59,176 nt of DNA from the NCBI GenBank assembly GCA_045629045.1, contig JAZQQM010000035.1:1-59176 (forward strand), in the 5' to 3' direction. The position numbers and the translations under genes were made by a program. Origin of the DNA: JAILLW01 sp045629045 (GTDB taxonomy: Bacteria; Bacillota; Clostridia; Lachnospirales; Lachnospiraceae). Shown in pieces: positions 52,764 through 59,176 of this stretch. The notes under the pieces were generated by a model. It was not told the origin of the DNA, made no database searches, and saw only the letters and a program-made list of their open reading frames with translations. Position 1 is the stretch's first letter. Every line of letters starts with the position of its first letter.

Positions 52764-53552
52764 TTGTTACTCGTAATCGATGTAGGCAATACTAATATTA
52801 CATTCGGCGTTTATGACGGCAAAGATATCAAATCTACGTTCCGTATGATGAGTAAGCTGCCGAGAACTTCGGATGAATACGGAATAAGTATTCATTCACT
52901 GCTTAAGGATAACGGAATTGAGCGTAAAGATATAGACGGTGTAATCATAGCGTCTGTAGTTCCCAATGTTATGTATTCTCTTAACAGTGCCGTTATTAAG
53001 TACCTTAAGTGCGAGCCTTTAATTGTAGGCCCGGGACTTAAGACGGGAATCAAGGTTGCAACTCCTAATCCTAAGGAAATCGGCGCAGACAGAATTGTTG
53101 ATGCGGTAGGTGCTTATGAGAAGTATGGCGGCCCTGTTCTTGTAATTGATTTTGGAACAGCTACCACATATGATCTGGTTAGCGCAGACGGTAATTTCGA
53201 AGCAGGTATAACCGCGCCGGGAATTAAGATGTCAGCTCAGGCTCTTTGGGAAGATACGGCGAAGTTACCGGAAGTCGAGATTGCAAAACCTAATTCTATT
53301 CTCGCTCAGGATACTATTTCTTCAATGCAGGCAGGCCTTGTTTACGGACAAATCGGTCAGACGGAGTACATTATCAATAAGGTACGTGAAGAATCGGGTT
53401 ACAAAGATATGAAAGTTGTTGCAACCGGAGGACTTGGCGGTATTATTTGTCCCGAGACGGATACTATTGATGTTTATGACAGAGAATTAACCCTTGAAGG
53501 TTTGCGTTTGATATATGAAAAAAATCAGGATAGGAAATGTAGAACTAAATAA
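52764..53552 (+). CDS. coaX: Type III pantothenate kinase
   Basis: This 262-residue enzyme phosphorylates pantothenate in the first step of coenzyme A synthesis. It shows LLVIDVGNTNITFGVYDG, GPGLKTGIKV, the DFGTATTYDL phosphate-binding loop and ATGGLGGII. The start is TTG at 52764, directly after the upstream stop, with GGAGGAAG at good distance. The 3' end overlaps the start of dusB by 38 bases, so the two are coupled. Confidence 0.94.
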   Translation: MLLVIDVGNTNITFGVYDGKDIKSTFRMMSKLPRTSDEYGISIHSLLKDNGIERKDIDGVIIASVVPNVMYSLNSAVIKYLKCEPLIVGPGLKTGIKVATPNPKEIGADRIVDAVGAYEKYGGPVLVIDFGTATTYDLVSADGNFEAGITAPGIKMSAQALWEDTAKLPEVEIAKPNSILAQDTISSMQAGLVYGQIGQTEYIINKVREESGYKDMKVVATGGLGGIICPETDTIDVYDRELTLEGLRLIYEKNQDRKCRTK

Positions 53553-54492
53553 TAATTGCATTTTGGCACCAATGGCAGGAGTTACAGACCTGCCATTTCG
53601 TTTGCTTTGCGCAAGAATGGGAACCGGAATGGTGTGTATGGAAATGGTTTCGGCCAAGGCCATATTATATAAGAACAAAAACACCGAGCAGATGCTTAGC
53701 ATAGATGAAAAGGAGCGCCCCGCTTCCTTACAGTTGTTTGGTTCGGATCCTGATATAATTGCCTCCATAGCACATCAGATTGAAGACAGAAACTTTGATA
53801 TTCTTGATATCAATATGGGATGTCCGGTGCCTAAGATTGTTAATAACGGCGAAGGCTCCGCTCTTATGAAAAATCCGAAACTGGTGCGTGAGATTATAAC
53901 CAAGACATCAAAGGCTATAAGCAAACCCGTAACTGTCAAAATTCGTAAAGGCTTTGACGATGAACATGTCAACGCTGTTGAGATAGCTAAGATTGCGGAA
54001 GATTCGGGGGCAGCAGCAATAGCGGTTCACGGAAGAACAAGGCAGCAGTATTATTCCGGTCAGGCGGACTGGGAGATAATTGCCAGGGTAAAAGAAGCGG
54101 TATCCATTCCGGTAATCGGAAACGGTGATATAGTAGACGGACCATCGGCCAGGAAGATGCTTGAAGAAACAGGTGTTGATGGCTTCATGATAGGAAGAGC
54201 GGCACAGGGTAATCCATGGATATTCAAAGAGATACCTTACTATTTGGAGAATGGTATTGAGATGCCCCGTCCGTCCACAGACGAATTGGTGTCGGTTATG
54301 AAGGAGCATGCGTATATGCTTACGGAGTTAAAGGGCGAATATACGGCGGTTCGTGAAATGCGAAAGCATATAGGCTGGTATACGGCAGGCCTTAAGAATT
54401 CGGCGGCTATGCGACGGGATGTCAATCTTATTACAGAGTATGACAGGCTGGTTGAATTCCTTGATAATATCGGGGAAGGATATAATCGTTAA
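53515..54492 (+). CDS. dusB: tRNA-dihydrouridine synthase (DusB family)
   Basis: This 325-residue flavoenzyme reduces uridines in tRNA to dihydrouridine. It has ILAPMAGVTDLPFRLL, NMGCPVPKIVNNGEGSALMKNP with the catalytic cysteine, VTVKIRKGFDD, AVHGRTRQQYYSGQADW and GNGDIVDG. The ATG at 53515 lies inside coaX and gives the usual N-terminus. Gene order coaX-dusB-greA-lysS is common in Clostridia. Confidence 0.94.
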   Translation: MKKIRIGNVELNNNCILAPMAGVTDLPFRLLCARMGTGMVCMEMVSAKAILYKNKNTEQMLSIDEKERPASLQLFGSDPDIIASIAHQIEDRNFDILDINMGCPVPKIVNNGEGSALMKNPKLVREIITKTSKAISKPVTVKIRKGFDDEHVNAVEIAKIAEDSGAAAIAVHGRTRQQYYSGQADWEIIARVKEAVSIPVIGNGDIVDGPSARKMLEETGVDGFMIGRAAQGNPWIFKEIPYYLENGIEMPRPSTDELVSVMKEHAYMLTELKGEYTAVREMRKHIGWYTAGLKNSAAMRRDVNLITEYDRLVEFLDNIGEGYNR

Positions 54493-54529
54493 CATATACG
54501 GAGCCGAGTTTGTACATATACTGAATTCC

Positions 54530-54558
54530 TTGACGATATGGGAATAAACGTATATAAT
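54530..54558 (+). promoter_or_regulatory. greA promoter
   Basis: TTGACG (54530-54535), a 17-base spacer and TATAAT (54553-54558) precede greA. A TAGGTGC/GCACCTA hairpin (54558-54574) sits at the expected transcription start. Confidence 0.78.
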
Positions 54559-54636
54559 AGGTGCGCAGCACCTACGAATGGTGCCGATTTTTAAGGTTAA
54601 GTATTAATTATATCTTTGTGTAAGGAGATTAAAACC

Positions 54637-55119
54637 ATGCAGGAACAGAAAAACATCATTACCTATGAAGGACTTAAAAAGTACGAGGATGAGCTTCATG
54701 AACTCAAGGTTGTAAGACGTAGAGAAGTTGCTCAGAAGATTAAGGAAGCAAGAGAGCAGGGTGACTTGTCCGAGAACGCTGAATATGACGCAGCTATGGA
54801 TGAGCAGCGTGACATCGAAGCAAGAATCGAGCAGTTGGAAAAAATCCTTAAGAACGCGGAAGTTGTTGATGAAGATGAAATCGATACAACAGCAGTCAGC
54901 ATCGGTTGTCGCGTTAAGATTCGCGACATCGAAATGAAAGAAGATCTTGAATACAAGATAGTAGGTTCTACAGAGGCTAACTCATTAAAGGGTAAGATTT
55001 CAAATGAATCACCCGTTGGAAGAGCACTTCTTGGTAAGAAAGTTAAAGACACTGTTTCAGTAGAAACTCCTGCAGGTGTTATTAAATATAAGGTTATCGA
55101 AATTCAGAAAGCGAACTAA
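54637..55119 (+). CDS. greA: Transcription elongation factor GreA
   Basis: This 160-residue factor stimulates cleavage of backtracked RNA in RNA polymerase. It has the N-terminal coiled coil with the tip residues in REQGDLSENAEYDAA and the C-terminal FKBP-like domain ending SPVGRALLGKKVKDTVSVETPAG. The ATG at 54637 follows AAGGAG; an upstream TTG (54616) overlaps that site and is rejected. It lies 64 bases before lysS and may share its transcript. Confidence 0.95.
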   Translation: MQEQKNIITYEGLKKYEDELHELKVVRRREVAQKIKEAREQGDLSENAEYDAAMDEQRDIEARIEQLEKILKNAEVVDEDEIDTTAVSIGCRVKIRDIEMKEDLEYKIVGSTEANSLKGKISNESPVGRALLGKKVKDTVSVETPAGVIKYKVIEIQKAN

Positions 55120-55183
55120 TTTGGCGGATAAATAGTGTAACTGACCGAATTAGAATTTTTTAGAAAGTAATTTAGGGATAAAT

Positions 55184-56815
55184 ATGGCTGAGAATCAGAA
55201 TAATAAGAATGGTCAGAATCAGGCTCAAGGCGAGAAGGTTCAGGACCTCAATCAGCTTCTTAAGGTACGCCGTGAGAAGCTTGCAGCATTACAGGAATCC
55301 GGTAAGGATCCCTTTGTAATTACTAAATACAACCAAACACATCATACAGAAGAAGCTAAGAAGCTTTACCTGGCTCATGAAGAGGAACTTCTTAAGGACC
55401 GTGCCGCTGTTAATACAGAGGGTATGGATGAAGAAGCAGCTAAGGCTGCCGTTGATGCTGATTACAATGAGCGTCGCGAAATCATGGATGCTTCACCTAT
55501 TAAGGTAAGCTTAGCCGGACGTCTTATGTCTAAGCGTGTTATGGGCAAGGCTTCCTTTGGTAATGTTCAGGATAAGCAGGGCAACGTGCAGATTTATGTA
55601 TCACGTGATTCGCTTGGTGAAGAAGCTTATGCAGACTTCAAGAAGATGGATATGGGTGATATCGTTGGCGTGGTAGGTAACGTATTCAGAACAAAGATGG
55701 GCGAGATTTCGATTCACGCCGAAGAGGTTACATTGTTAACCAAGAGCCTTCAGATTCTTCCGGAGAAGTATCACGGCCTCACCAATACTGATATCCGTTA
55801 CAGACAAAGATATACAGACCTTATCATGAATCCTGATGTTAAGGATACATTTATCAAAAGATCAAAGATTATATCTACCATTCGTAAATACTTGGATGAA
55901 AAGGATTTCATGGAAGTTGAAACACCTATGCTTGTTTCCAATGCAGGCGGTGCCGCAGCCCGTCCTTTCCAGACACATTTTAATGCTCTTGATGAAGATT
56001 TGAACTTACGTATATCTTTGGAATTATATCTTAAGAGATTAATCGTAGGCGGACTTGAGAGAGTATACGAAATCGGACGTGTATTCCGTAATGAAGGTCT
56101 TGATACAAGACATAATCCTGAGTTTACACTTATGGAGCTTTATCAGGCATACACAGATTACTACGGAATGATGGACCTTACCGAGGATATGTTCAGAACA
56201 GTTGCCAAGGAAGTTTTGGGAACAACAACATTCATGTACGGCGACTTAGAGCTTGATTTTGGTAAGCCTTTTGAGAGAATTACAATGATTGATGCCGTAA
56301 AAAAATACAGCGGCGTTGACTTTGATACAATTGCCACAGATGATGAAGCTAAGGCAATCGCTAAGGAAAAGGGAGTTGAATTTGAAAATCACCACAAGAA
56401 GGGTGACATCTTGAATCTCTTCTTCGAGGCATTCGTTGAGGAGCACTTACTCCAGCCAACCTTCGTTATGGACCATCCGATTGAGATCAGCCCCTTAACG
56501 AAGAAAAAGCCTGACAAGGAAGGCTATGTCGAGCGTTTCGAGCTTTTCATCAACGGTTGGGAAATGTGTAATGCTTACTCTGAGCTTAACGACCCCATCG
56601 ACCAGCGTGAACGTTTCAAGGCTCAGGATGCTTTGGCAGACCTCGGCGACGAAGAAGCCAACCACACCGATGAGGACTTCCTTAACGCCCTCGAAATCGG
56701 TATGCCCCCTACAGGCGGTATCGGATACGGCATCGACAGACTTACAATGATCCTTACCAATTCACCTGCAATCAGGGATGTAATTGCGTTCCCGACGATG
56801 AAGAGTCTTAACTAA
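55184..56815 (+). CDS. lysS: Lysyl-tRNA synthetase (class II)
   Basis: This 543-residue enzyme charges tRNA-Lys. It has the OB-fold anticodon domain (about 105-200), motif 2 RVFRNEGLDTRHNPEFTLMELYQAY and motif 3 GIGYGIDRLTMIL. It is some 40 residues longer than most: the N-terminus has an Asn/Gln-rich tail (about 1-18), and an acidic insert (about 70-95, NTEGMDEEAAKAAV region) sits before the OB fold. The sequence after its stop is the likely junction with an integrated element. Confidence 0.96.
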   Translation: MAENQNNKNGQNQAQGEKVQDLNQLLKVRREKLAALQESGKDPFVITKYNQTHHTEEAKKLYLAHEEELLKDRAAVNTEGMDEEAAKAAVDADYNERREIMDASPIKVSLAGRLMSKRVMGKASFGNVQDKQGNVQIYVSRDSLGEEAYADFKKMDMGDIVGVVGNVFRTKMGEISIHAEEVTLLTKSLQILPEKYHGLTNTDIRYRQRYTDLIMNPDVKDTFIKRSKIISTIRKYLDEKDFMEVETPMLVSNAGGAAARPFQTHFNALDEDLNLRISLELYLKRLIVGGLERVYEIGRVFRNEGLDTRHNPEFTLMELYQAYTDYYGMMDLTEDMFRTVAKEVLGTTTFMYGDLELDFGKPFERITMIDAVKKYSGVDFDTIATDDEAKAIAKEKGVEFENHHKKGDILNLFFEAFVEEHLLQPTFVMDHPIEISPLTKKKPDKEGYVERFELFINGWEMCNAYSELNDPIDQRERFKAQDALADLGDEEANHTDEDFLNALEIGMPPTGGIGYGIDRLTMILTNSPAIRDVIAFPTMKSLN

Positions 56816-56957
56816 GAAACCCAGTGTTTATGCGGGTTTGCGGGCTCGAAAATCGATTTGACCACAAATTGACCACAAATGGGACCGATATAACCGGAAA
56901 TAATCAGAAAAGTTTTTGAGTGTTCAAACACAATTGCATAATGATTTTTGGTTCATT
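56816..56957. other. Putative integration junction after lysS
   Basis: A perfect tandem repeat TTGACCACAAA (56858-56868 and 56869-56879) has the 11-bp period of integrase arm-type sites. Before it, AAACCC/GGGTTT (about 56817-56839) forms a dyad near the end of lysS. The gene content changes from core to element-like just after. I take this as one attachment end, but no integrase is in the window and the matching repeat of the other end cannot be seen. Confidence 0.5.
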
Positions 56958-56998
56958 AGACCACTTTCTAAAGAAATTTAGGGAGTGGTCTTTTTTTT
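56958..56998 (+). terminator. Strong rho-independent terminator
   Basis: A 15-bp stem (56958-56972 with 56977-56991, two G-T pairs) closed by a GAAA loop is followed by eight T. It would block read-through from lysS into the element genes. Confidence 0.93.
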
Positions 56999-57052
56999 GC
57001 GTTAATGAACCGGCAATGTGATTCTGTCAAATAAGAAAAAGGAGGAACCAGA

Positions 57053-57355
57053 ATGCAGCTTGAAACAGAGGAGTACATGACTATTGAACGAGTGAATAGC
57101 GTCAGAGAACGAGCCGGAAAACTCAGAAGACAGTTCCTGAAGTACAAGGATGCTGAGATTGTATATAGTCTTACTCACAGAAAACTTCTTGAGATGGCTG
57201 ATGAAGCGGGAGCGATTTACCGGATCGATGGAACAGTTCTGATTAACAGAGATATCTTTGATGAGTACCTGGAGCAGTTCCATCAGAAGCCTTGTACCTA
57301 TTCAGCTTATATGCAGAGAAAGCAGTATGAGAAGGAACGAAAGGAGAAGTCATGA
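57053..57355 (+). CDS. DUF6462-like small protein, copy 1
   Basis: This 100-residue protein has an N-terminal helical stretch and a core (about 30-77) reading FLKYKDAEIVYSLTHRKLLEMADEAGAIYRIDGT then VLINRDIFDEYLEQF. The pattern Y-S/G-x4-K/F...A...AGA-Y-R/K-x-G...VLIN...F-EYLE recurs in the next three genes. It looks like a compact helix-turn-helix fold as in DUF6462 proteins of clostridial mobile elements. AAGGAGG lies seven bases before the ATG. It overlaps the next gene by four bases (ATGA). The function is unknown; DNA binding at the element's partition or replication site is plausible. Confidence 0.75.
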   Translation: MQLETEEYMTIERVNSVRERAGKLRRQFLKYKDAEIVYSLTHRKLLEMADEAGAIYRIDGTVLINRDIFDEYLEQFHQKPCTYSAYMQRKQYEKERKEKS

Positions 57356-57594
57356 CAGGGAATATCTGGATGTGCTCTCATCTTTTGGATACAGAGGATC
57401 TTGAGTTTGGGATGCATGAATTTATTACTTATAAGATGGGCCAGAAATATTACGGAATGGGCGAGAAGAAATTTGTAATAGCCGCATGGAAATCTGGAGC
57501 AGTCTATAAATGCGGAAAACTTGTTTTGGTAAGGCGGGATATTTTGGAAGCCTACCTTAGAGAACAGTATAAGAATCAGGAGGATAAACAATGA
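57352..57594 (+). CDS. DUF6462-like small protein, copy 2
   Basis: This 80-residue protein repeats the shared core: FITYKMGQKYYGMGEKKFVIAAWKSGAVYKCGK then LVLVRRDILEAYLREQY. It is the most divergent in the central helix (AAWKSGA for the usual LADEAGA). Four-base ATGA overlaps join it to the genes on both sides, so translation is coupled. Ribosome binding sites are inside the preceding genes (GGAGAAG before its ATG). Confidence 0.72.
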   Translation: MTGNIWMCSHLLDTEDLEFGMHEFITYKMGQKYYGMGEKKFVIAAWKSGAVYKCGKLVLVRRDILEAYLREQYKNQEDKQ

Positions 57595-57830
57595 CACCTA
57601 AAAAGAAAGAAGTAACTTCCATGGGAGAAAATCTCTATAAAGAAATGAAGGTAGTGGCAAAGAAGTTTGTATCACAGAAGGAAGGAGCCGAGCTGTACAG
57701 CATGGGATTACATACATTCCGTAATCTGGCAGATGAAGCCGGAGCAGTATATAAGGTTGGAAAGCTGGTGCTCATTAATACAGAGGTATTTGAGGAATAT
57801 CTTGAAACCTTCAGAGTTGGGAGGTATTAA
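57591..57830 (+). CDS. DUF6462-like small protein, copy 3
   Basis: This 79-residue protein is the closest to my picture of DUF6462: FVSQKEGAELYSMGLHTFRNLADEAGAVYKVGK then LVLINTEVFEEYLETF. The first 23 residues are basic and probably flexible. Its TAA stop is followed directly by the ATG of copy 4. Similar single-copy proteins are common near the ends of conjugative elements in Lachnospiraceae. Confidence 0.78.
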   Translation: MTPKKKEVTSMGENLYKEMKVVAKKFVSQKEGAELYSMGLHTFRNLADEAGAVYKVGKLVLINTEVFEEYLETFRVGRY

Positions 57831-58289
57831 ATGGCAACTGCAAGAAAGACACATTTTCATTATGTCGTGGTTACAAAGTTTTATACGCCAAAGGCACTTG
57901 CAGAAATCTATGGAATGAAAGAAAAGAGACTTTTGGATCAGGCAATGATTGCAGGTGCATTATACAGGATTGGTACAAAGAAGCTGATCAACAGAGTTCG
58001 GATTGAAAAGTTCTTAAAGAATGCCGGCGATTTTACTTATTCAATGGATGGTAAGTATTGTCAGATGAGTGAGGCTGTAAAGCAGATGGGTATTCCGGAG
58101 GATATGCTTATGCGATTTGCTTCGGATGCAGATGCATTAATAAAGATTGATAACGAGATTCTCGTTAATCTGGATAAGCTTGATGAATATATCGAAAACT
58201 GCAAGCACACTATCAATGTGGATGACGAGGACGAAGATGAGTACAGATCAAGAAACTACAGGAGGGGCAGAGATTTATGTCTAAGATAA
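57831..58289 (+). CDS. Double-domain DUF6462-like protein, copy 4
   Basis: This 152-residue protein contains the shared core twice. The first copy is FYTPKALAEIYGMKEKRLLDQAMIAGALYRIGT then KKLINRVRIEKFLKN (about 17-65). The second is YCQMSEAVKQMGIPEDMLMRFASDADALIKIDNE then ILVNLDKLDEYIENC (about 75-124). An acidic and basic tail follows. It thus arose by fusion or internal duplication of the small proteins before it. It overlaps parA by 13 bases, tying these genes to the partition module. Confidence 0.75.
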   Translation: MATARKTHFHYVVVTKFYTPKALAEIYGMKEKRLLDQAMIAGALYRIGTKKLINRVRIEKFLKNAGDFTYSMDGKYCQMSEAVKQMGIPEDMLMRFASDADALIKIDNEILVNLDKLDEYIENCKHTINVDDEDEDEYRSRNYRRGRDLCLR

Positions 58290-59062
58290 TAGCAATTGCA
58301 AATCAGAAAGGTGGCGTAGGTAAGACCACCACAGCAATGAATTTAGGATTAGGTTTGGCAGAGGAAGGCAAGAAGGTACTGCTTATTGATTCGGATCCAC
58401 AGGGGTCTCTGACAATATGCATGGGATATAAGGAGCCGGATCATCTGGAAGAAACATTATTTGAGGTTCTTACTATGACTGCAAACGATGAGGATGTACC
58501 GGAAGGATTTGGTATTATTCATCATTCAGAAAATGTAGATATTATTCCGGCTAATATTTCTTTATCAAGTGCAGAAGTATCACTTGCAACAGCATTTTGC
58601 CGAGAATCCATTATGAAGGCTTATGTACAGGATATAAAGGATAAATATGATTACATCATTATTGACTGCATGCCATCACTTGGAGTGCTGACAGTGAATG
58701 CACTCACCTGTGCAGATTCGGTTCTTATACCATGCCAGGCTGCGTATTTGCCCGTGAAAGGTCTCCAGCAGCTTATTAAGACAATTTATACCGTTAAGCG
58801 ACAACTTAATAAGGAATTAGAAATAGAGGGTATTCTGCTCACTATGGTGGATGGCAGGACATCATATGCCAAGGAGATTGTATCTGAGGTAAATGAAGTA
58901 TATGGAAAATCCATACCGGTATTTCCGATTGAAATTCCTTTATCGGTACGAGCAGCTGAGACAAGTGCAGTTGCAAAAAGCATTTATGATTATGATCCAA
59001 AAGGAAAAGCGGCATTCGCTTATATGACATTAACAAAGGAGGTACTTGCACATGGCTGCTAA
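58277..59062 (+). CDS. parA: ParA-type partition ATPase
   Basis: This 261-residue ATPase has the deviant Walker A motif KGGVGKTTTAMN, the Walker A' LLIDSDPQGSLT and the IIDCMPSLGVLTVNA Walker B region, so it is a Soj/ParA protein that moves ParB-bound DNA. Length and ending are normal. GGAGGGG precedes the ATG inside copy 4. It overlaps the parB start by 11 bases. Being within an integrated element, it probably stabilises the excised circular form. Confidence 0.93.
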   Translation: MSKIIAIANQKGGVGKTTTAMNLGLGLAEEGKKVLLIDSDPQGSLTICMGYKEPDHLEETLFEVLTMTANDEDVPEGFGIIHHSENVDIIPANISLSSAEVSLATAFCRESIMKAYVQDIKDKYDYIIIDCMPSLGVLTVNALTCADSVLIPCQAAYLPVKGLQQLIKTIYTVKRQLNKELEIEGILLTMVDGRTSYAKEIVSEVNEVYGKSIPVFPIEIPLSVRAAETSAVAKSIYDYDPKGKAAFAYMTLTKEVLAHGC

Positions 59063-59176
59063 TAATAGACCAAAGATTCATTTTGAAAGCGTTGAGGAAC
59101 TCTTAGGGGCACCCGTTATGAAAGACGGAACCGAGGTAGTAAAGATAAAAGATATACATCCCTTCAAGGACCATCC
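59052..59176 (+). CDS. parB: ParB-type partition protein, N-terminal fragment
   Basis: The first 41 codons are present before the window ends: MAANNRPKIHFESVEELLGA followed by VVKIKDIHPFKDHP. The last part matches the start of the ParB/sulfiredoxin N-terminal domain, where an I-x-x-I-x-P-F segment is usual. Position directly after parA with an 11-base overlap supports the call. The DNA-binding and dimerisation parts lie outside the window. Confidence 0.85.
   Translation, partial: MAANNRPKIHFESVEELLGAPVMKDGTEVVKIKDIHPFKDH

Overview
The window looks like a chromosomal segment of a low-GC anaerobic Firmicute of the Lachnospiraceae (Butyrivibrio/Pseudobutyrivibrio-like). This rests on the style of the proteins: HPt-less hybrid kinases with HDIRTPMNAI boxes, a SAM-I riboswitch before metK, a DUF6145-like protein before coaX, CPBP proteases and DUF6462-like proteins. 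I could not run a database search, so the placement is by recognition only. No rRNA or tRNA gene was seen. Most of the window is housekeeping chromosome, with accessory patches at the left end (about 380-2300), in the middle (about 30.7-32.2 kb and 35.9-37.4 kb) and at the right end (from 56.8 kb).

Left end: the 3' end of guaA is followed by a strongly structured stretch, then a strong promoter, a short RNA with its own terminator, and a HEPN-type Abi_2 gene. This has the layout of an AbiF RNA/protein module. After it come a 28-bp perfect palindrome, a tandem 11-bp repeat like integrase arm sites, and a broken reverse-strand gene, so the patch looks like an island scar. Next are a secreted protein, a lipoprotein, a TetR-CPBP protease operon with a readable operator, a cysteine-cluster protein, a second CPBP protease, a MATE pump, two hybrid histidine kinases and a coiled-coil protein.

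Middle: nagB-glmM plus a GlmU-like acetyltransferase (18.1 kb) and a eukaryotic-type UDP-sugar pyrophosphorylase (28.1 kb) could together replace GlmU in UDP-GlcNAc synthesis, feeding pseB, galE and murA, which are also here. ptsI, a kinase-less sensor, a second MATE pump, a metF operon, a putative activator-dependent small RNA, a RelQ-type alarmone synthetase, a nested inverted-repeat element and an M23/LysM/G5 cell-wall hydrolase follow. A tandem hairpin array precedes a PD-(D/E)XK-like nuclease gene. An HD-GYP phosphodiesterase then diverges from an operon of a small membrane protein, an NrtR-like regulator with a degenerate Nudix box, and a TIR/membrane/beta-propeller protein.

Right part: SAM-I riboswitch-metK, dnaE, pfkA, an rRNA methyltransferase, proC, a SleB-type wall hydrolase, argF, a DUF6145-like gene, coaX, dusB, greA and lysS form ordinary core genome. 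Just after lysS the character changes: a tandem 11-bp repeat, a strong terminator and then a tightly overlapping operon of four paralogous small proteins (five copies of one motif) running into parA and parB. This reads as one end of an integrative element that continues past the window. The best candidates for undescribed biology are the Abi RNA module, the TIR/NrtR operon, the hairpin array with its nuclease gene, the small RNA at 30.9 kb and the DUF6462-like/parAB leader operon.
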